From Betaproteobacteria bacterium (GTDB taxonomy: Bacteria; Pseudomonadota; Gammaproteobacteria; Burkholderiales; SG8-39): DNA of 36,987 nucleotides. Of this stretch, positions 36,101 through 36,987 are shown piece after piece. A program made the position numbers and the translations under genes. The stretch covers positions 1-36,987 of the forward strand of contig CANJRC010000027.1 of NCBI GenBank assembly GCA_947476535.1. The letters are read 5' to 3'. The first letter of the stretch is position 1, and every line of letters starts with the position of its first letter. The notes below the pieces were generated by a model that saw only the letters and a program-made list of their open reading frames with translations, was not told the DNA's origin and searched no databases.

Positions 36101-36835
36101 ATGTCAAAGCTGAACGACCTTCCGTACGCCGTACTGCAGTTCTACGTCACGGCGCCCTATCCGTGCAGCTACCTGCCCGAAAAAATGGCGCGCTCGCAGG
36201 TCGCCACGCCCAGCCACCTGATCGGCAATGACCTTTACGGCGATCTCGTTCGCCTCGGTTTCAGGCGCTCGGGGATCTTCACTTATCGCCCGTACTGCGA
36301 CCAATGCCATGCCTGCGTGCCGGTACGCGTCCCGGTAGCCGATTATGTTGCCTCGCGCAGCCAGCGCCGCGCCTGGCGGCGCCACCTGGACCTGGAAGCC
36401 GCCCCGGCCAGCCTGCGCTTTCGCGCCGAGCATTACGCGCTCTACCTGCGCTACCAGGCCGCGCGGCATGCTGGCGGCGGCATGGACGAGGACAGCCGCG
36501 ACCAGTACTCGCACTTCCTCCTGCAAAGCCGCGTCAACACCCGTCTAATGGAATTCCGCGACCAGGGTCGCCTGGTCATGGTCTCCATCGTCGATGAATT
36601 GAGCGACGGCCTGTCTTCGGTCTACACATTTTTCGATCCCGACACGGTGGGCGCTAGTTACGGCACCTTCAACATCCTGTGGCAGATCGAGCAATGCCGC
36701 CTGCTCGGTCTGCCCTATCTCTACCTCGGCTACTGGATTCGCGAAAGTCGCAAGATGTCGTATAAGGCGGGGTTCAAGCCGGTCGAGGGCTTTACCGAGG
36801 GCCGCTGGTTGCCGCTCGACACGCCCGATACCTGA
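36101..36835 (+). CDS. bpt: Aspartate/glutamate leucyltransferase (Bpt)
   Basis: 244 aa of the Bpt/ATE family. The N-terminal part has YPCSYLPEK and [20 protein letters not shown] with the Cys residues of the family; the C-terminal part has [21 protein letters not shown] and [20 protein letters not shown]. It transfers Leu to proteins with N-terminal Asp or Glu. Together with aat it forms a pair of N-end-rule enzymes. Start ATG at 36101, 16 nt after aat. Confidence 0.93.
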   Translation: MSKLNDLPYAVLQFYVTAPYPCSYLPEKMARSQVATPSHLIGNDLYGDLVRLGFRRSGIFTYRPYCDQCHACVPVRVPVADYVASRSQRRAWRRHLDLEAAPASLRFRAEHYALYLRYQAARHAGGGMDEDSRDQYSHFLLQSRVNTRLMEFRDQGRLVMVSIVDELSDGLSSVYTFFDPDTVGASYGTFNILWQIEQCRLLGLPYLYLGYWIRESRKMSYKAGFKPVEGFTEGRWLPLDTPDT

Positions 36836-36934
36836 CGGCTAATGCCTGACATCCGGCGCCAGAGCCACAGACGCACACAAACTGCTTTCCTGCCGATTCC
36901 CGGCCGAGGCCCTGCCCATTGGTAGAATGCTGCA

Positions 36935-36987
36935 ATGCTATACGATGCCGCCCGCCCGCTGCTGTTTCGCCTCGACCCCGAAGACGC
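36935..36987 (+). CDS. pyrD: Dihydroorotate dehydrogenase (class 2), N-terminal fragment
   Basis: The last 53 bases encode MLYDAARPLLFRLDPED, the conserved start of class 2 PyrD, with the amphipathic helix that holds the protein on the inner membrane. The gene runs off the right edge. It follows bpt by 99 bp with no clear promoter seen. The order aat-bpt-pyrD supports the call. Confidence 0.8.
   Translation, partial: MLYDAARPLLFRLDPED

Noticed and set aside
1-36987. CRISPR arrays, complete tRNA or rRNA genes, phage genes
   Set aside because: I looked for regularly spaced direct repeats and cloverleaf structures on both strands and saw none; the regular repeats in the adhesin are coding.

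Overview
The window looks like a chromosome segment of a GC-rich betaproteobacterium. I infer this from the order aat (leucyl/phenylalanyl-tRNA-protein transferase), bpt (arginyl-tRNA-transferase-like leucyltransferase), pyrD at the right end, and from the style of the MSHA genes. I cannot name a genus from sequence alone. Most of the window (about 1.8 to 33.1 kb) is one rearranged MSHA-type (mannose-sensitive haemagglutinin) type IV pilus locus with an unusually large surface adhesin gene inside it.

Layout, left to right. Positions 1-980 are a patchwork: the tail of an IS30-family transposase, a minus-strand zinc-ribbon/DUF4870-like membrane protein, and a tRNA-3'-end-like remnant, suggesting a junction of mobile DNA. 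Next come a short-chain dehydrogenase and mshN-mshM (all minus). A 964-bp gap is partly AT-rich and holds a strong promoter candidate overlapped by dyads. It leads into a plus-strand gene for a 2808-aa RTX/VCBS/cadherin/Ig adhesin (5013-13439). Then comes mshQ on the plus strand (13699-17829), convergent with a tightly packed minus-strand operon running from mshI (24915) through a PilN-like gene, mshJ, mshK, mshL, mshC, mshD and mshO to mshP (17914).

A plus-strand block follows: an internally duplicated membrane protein of unknown function, two tandem 115-aa major-pilin-like genes (about 90% identical proteins) with the same two-hairpin leader, and a PglL-like pilin O-oligosaccharyltransferase. 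This block converges on a minus-strand operon of mshE, mshG, an mshF-like gene and an mshB-like pilin. To the right are housekeeping genes: a zinc-ribbon Nudix hydrolase, amtB, aat, bpt and the start of pyrD.

How it fits together. MshE (ATPase with a c-di-GMP-binding MshEN domain), MshG (platform), MshI/PilN-like/MshJ/MshK (alignment complex), MshL (secretin), MshM/MshN (accessory ATPase and TPR protein), minor pilins B/C/D/F/O/P and the tandem pilins form a plausible complete pilus. PglL would glycosylate the pilins, and MshQ is the likely tip or surface adhesin. The giant RTX protein would add a second, type-I-secreted adhesin, but no ABC transporter, membrane-fusion or TolC gene is in the window. 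The most novel points are the giant adhesin embedded in the pilus locus with its dyad-rich promoter, the tandem pilins with a covarying RNA leader, and the duplicated membrane protein beside them.
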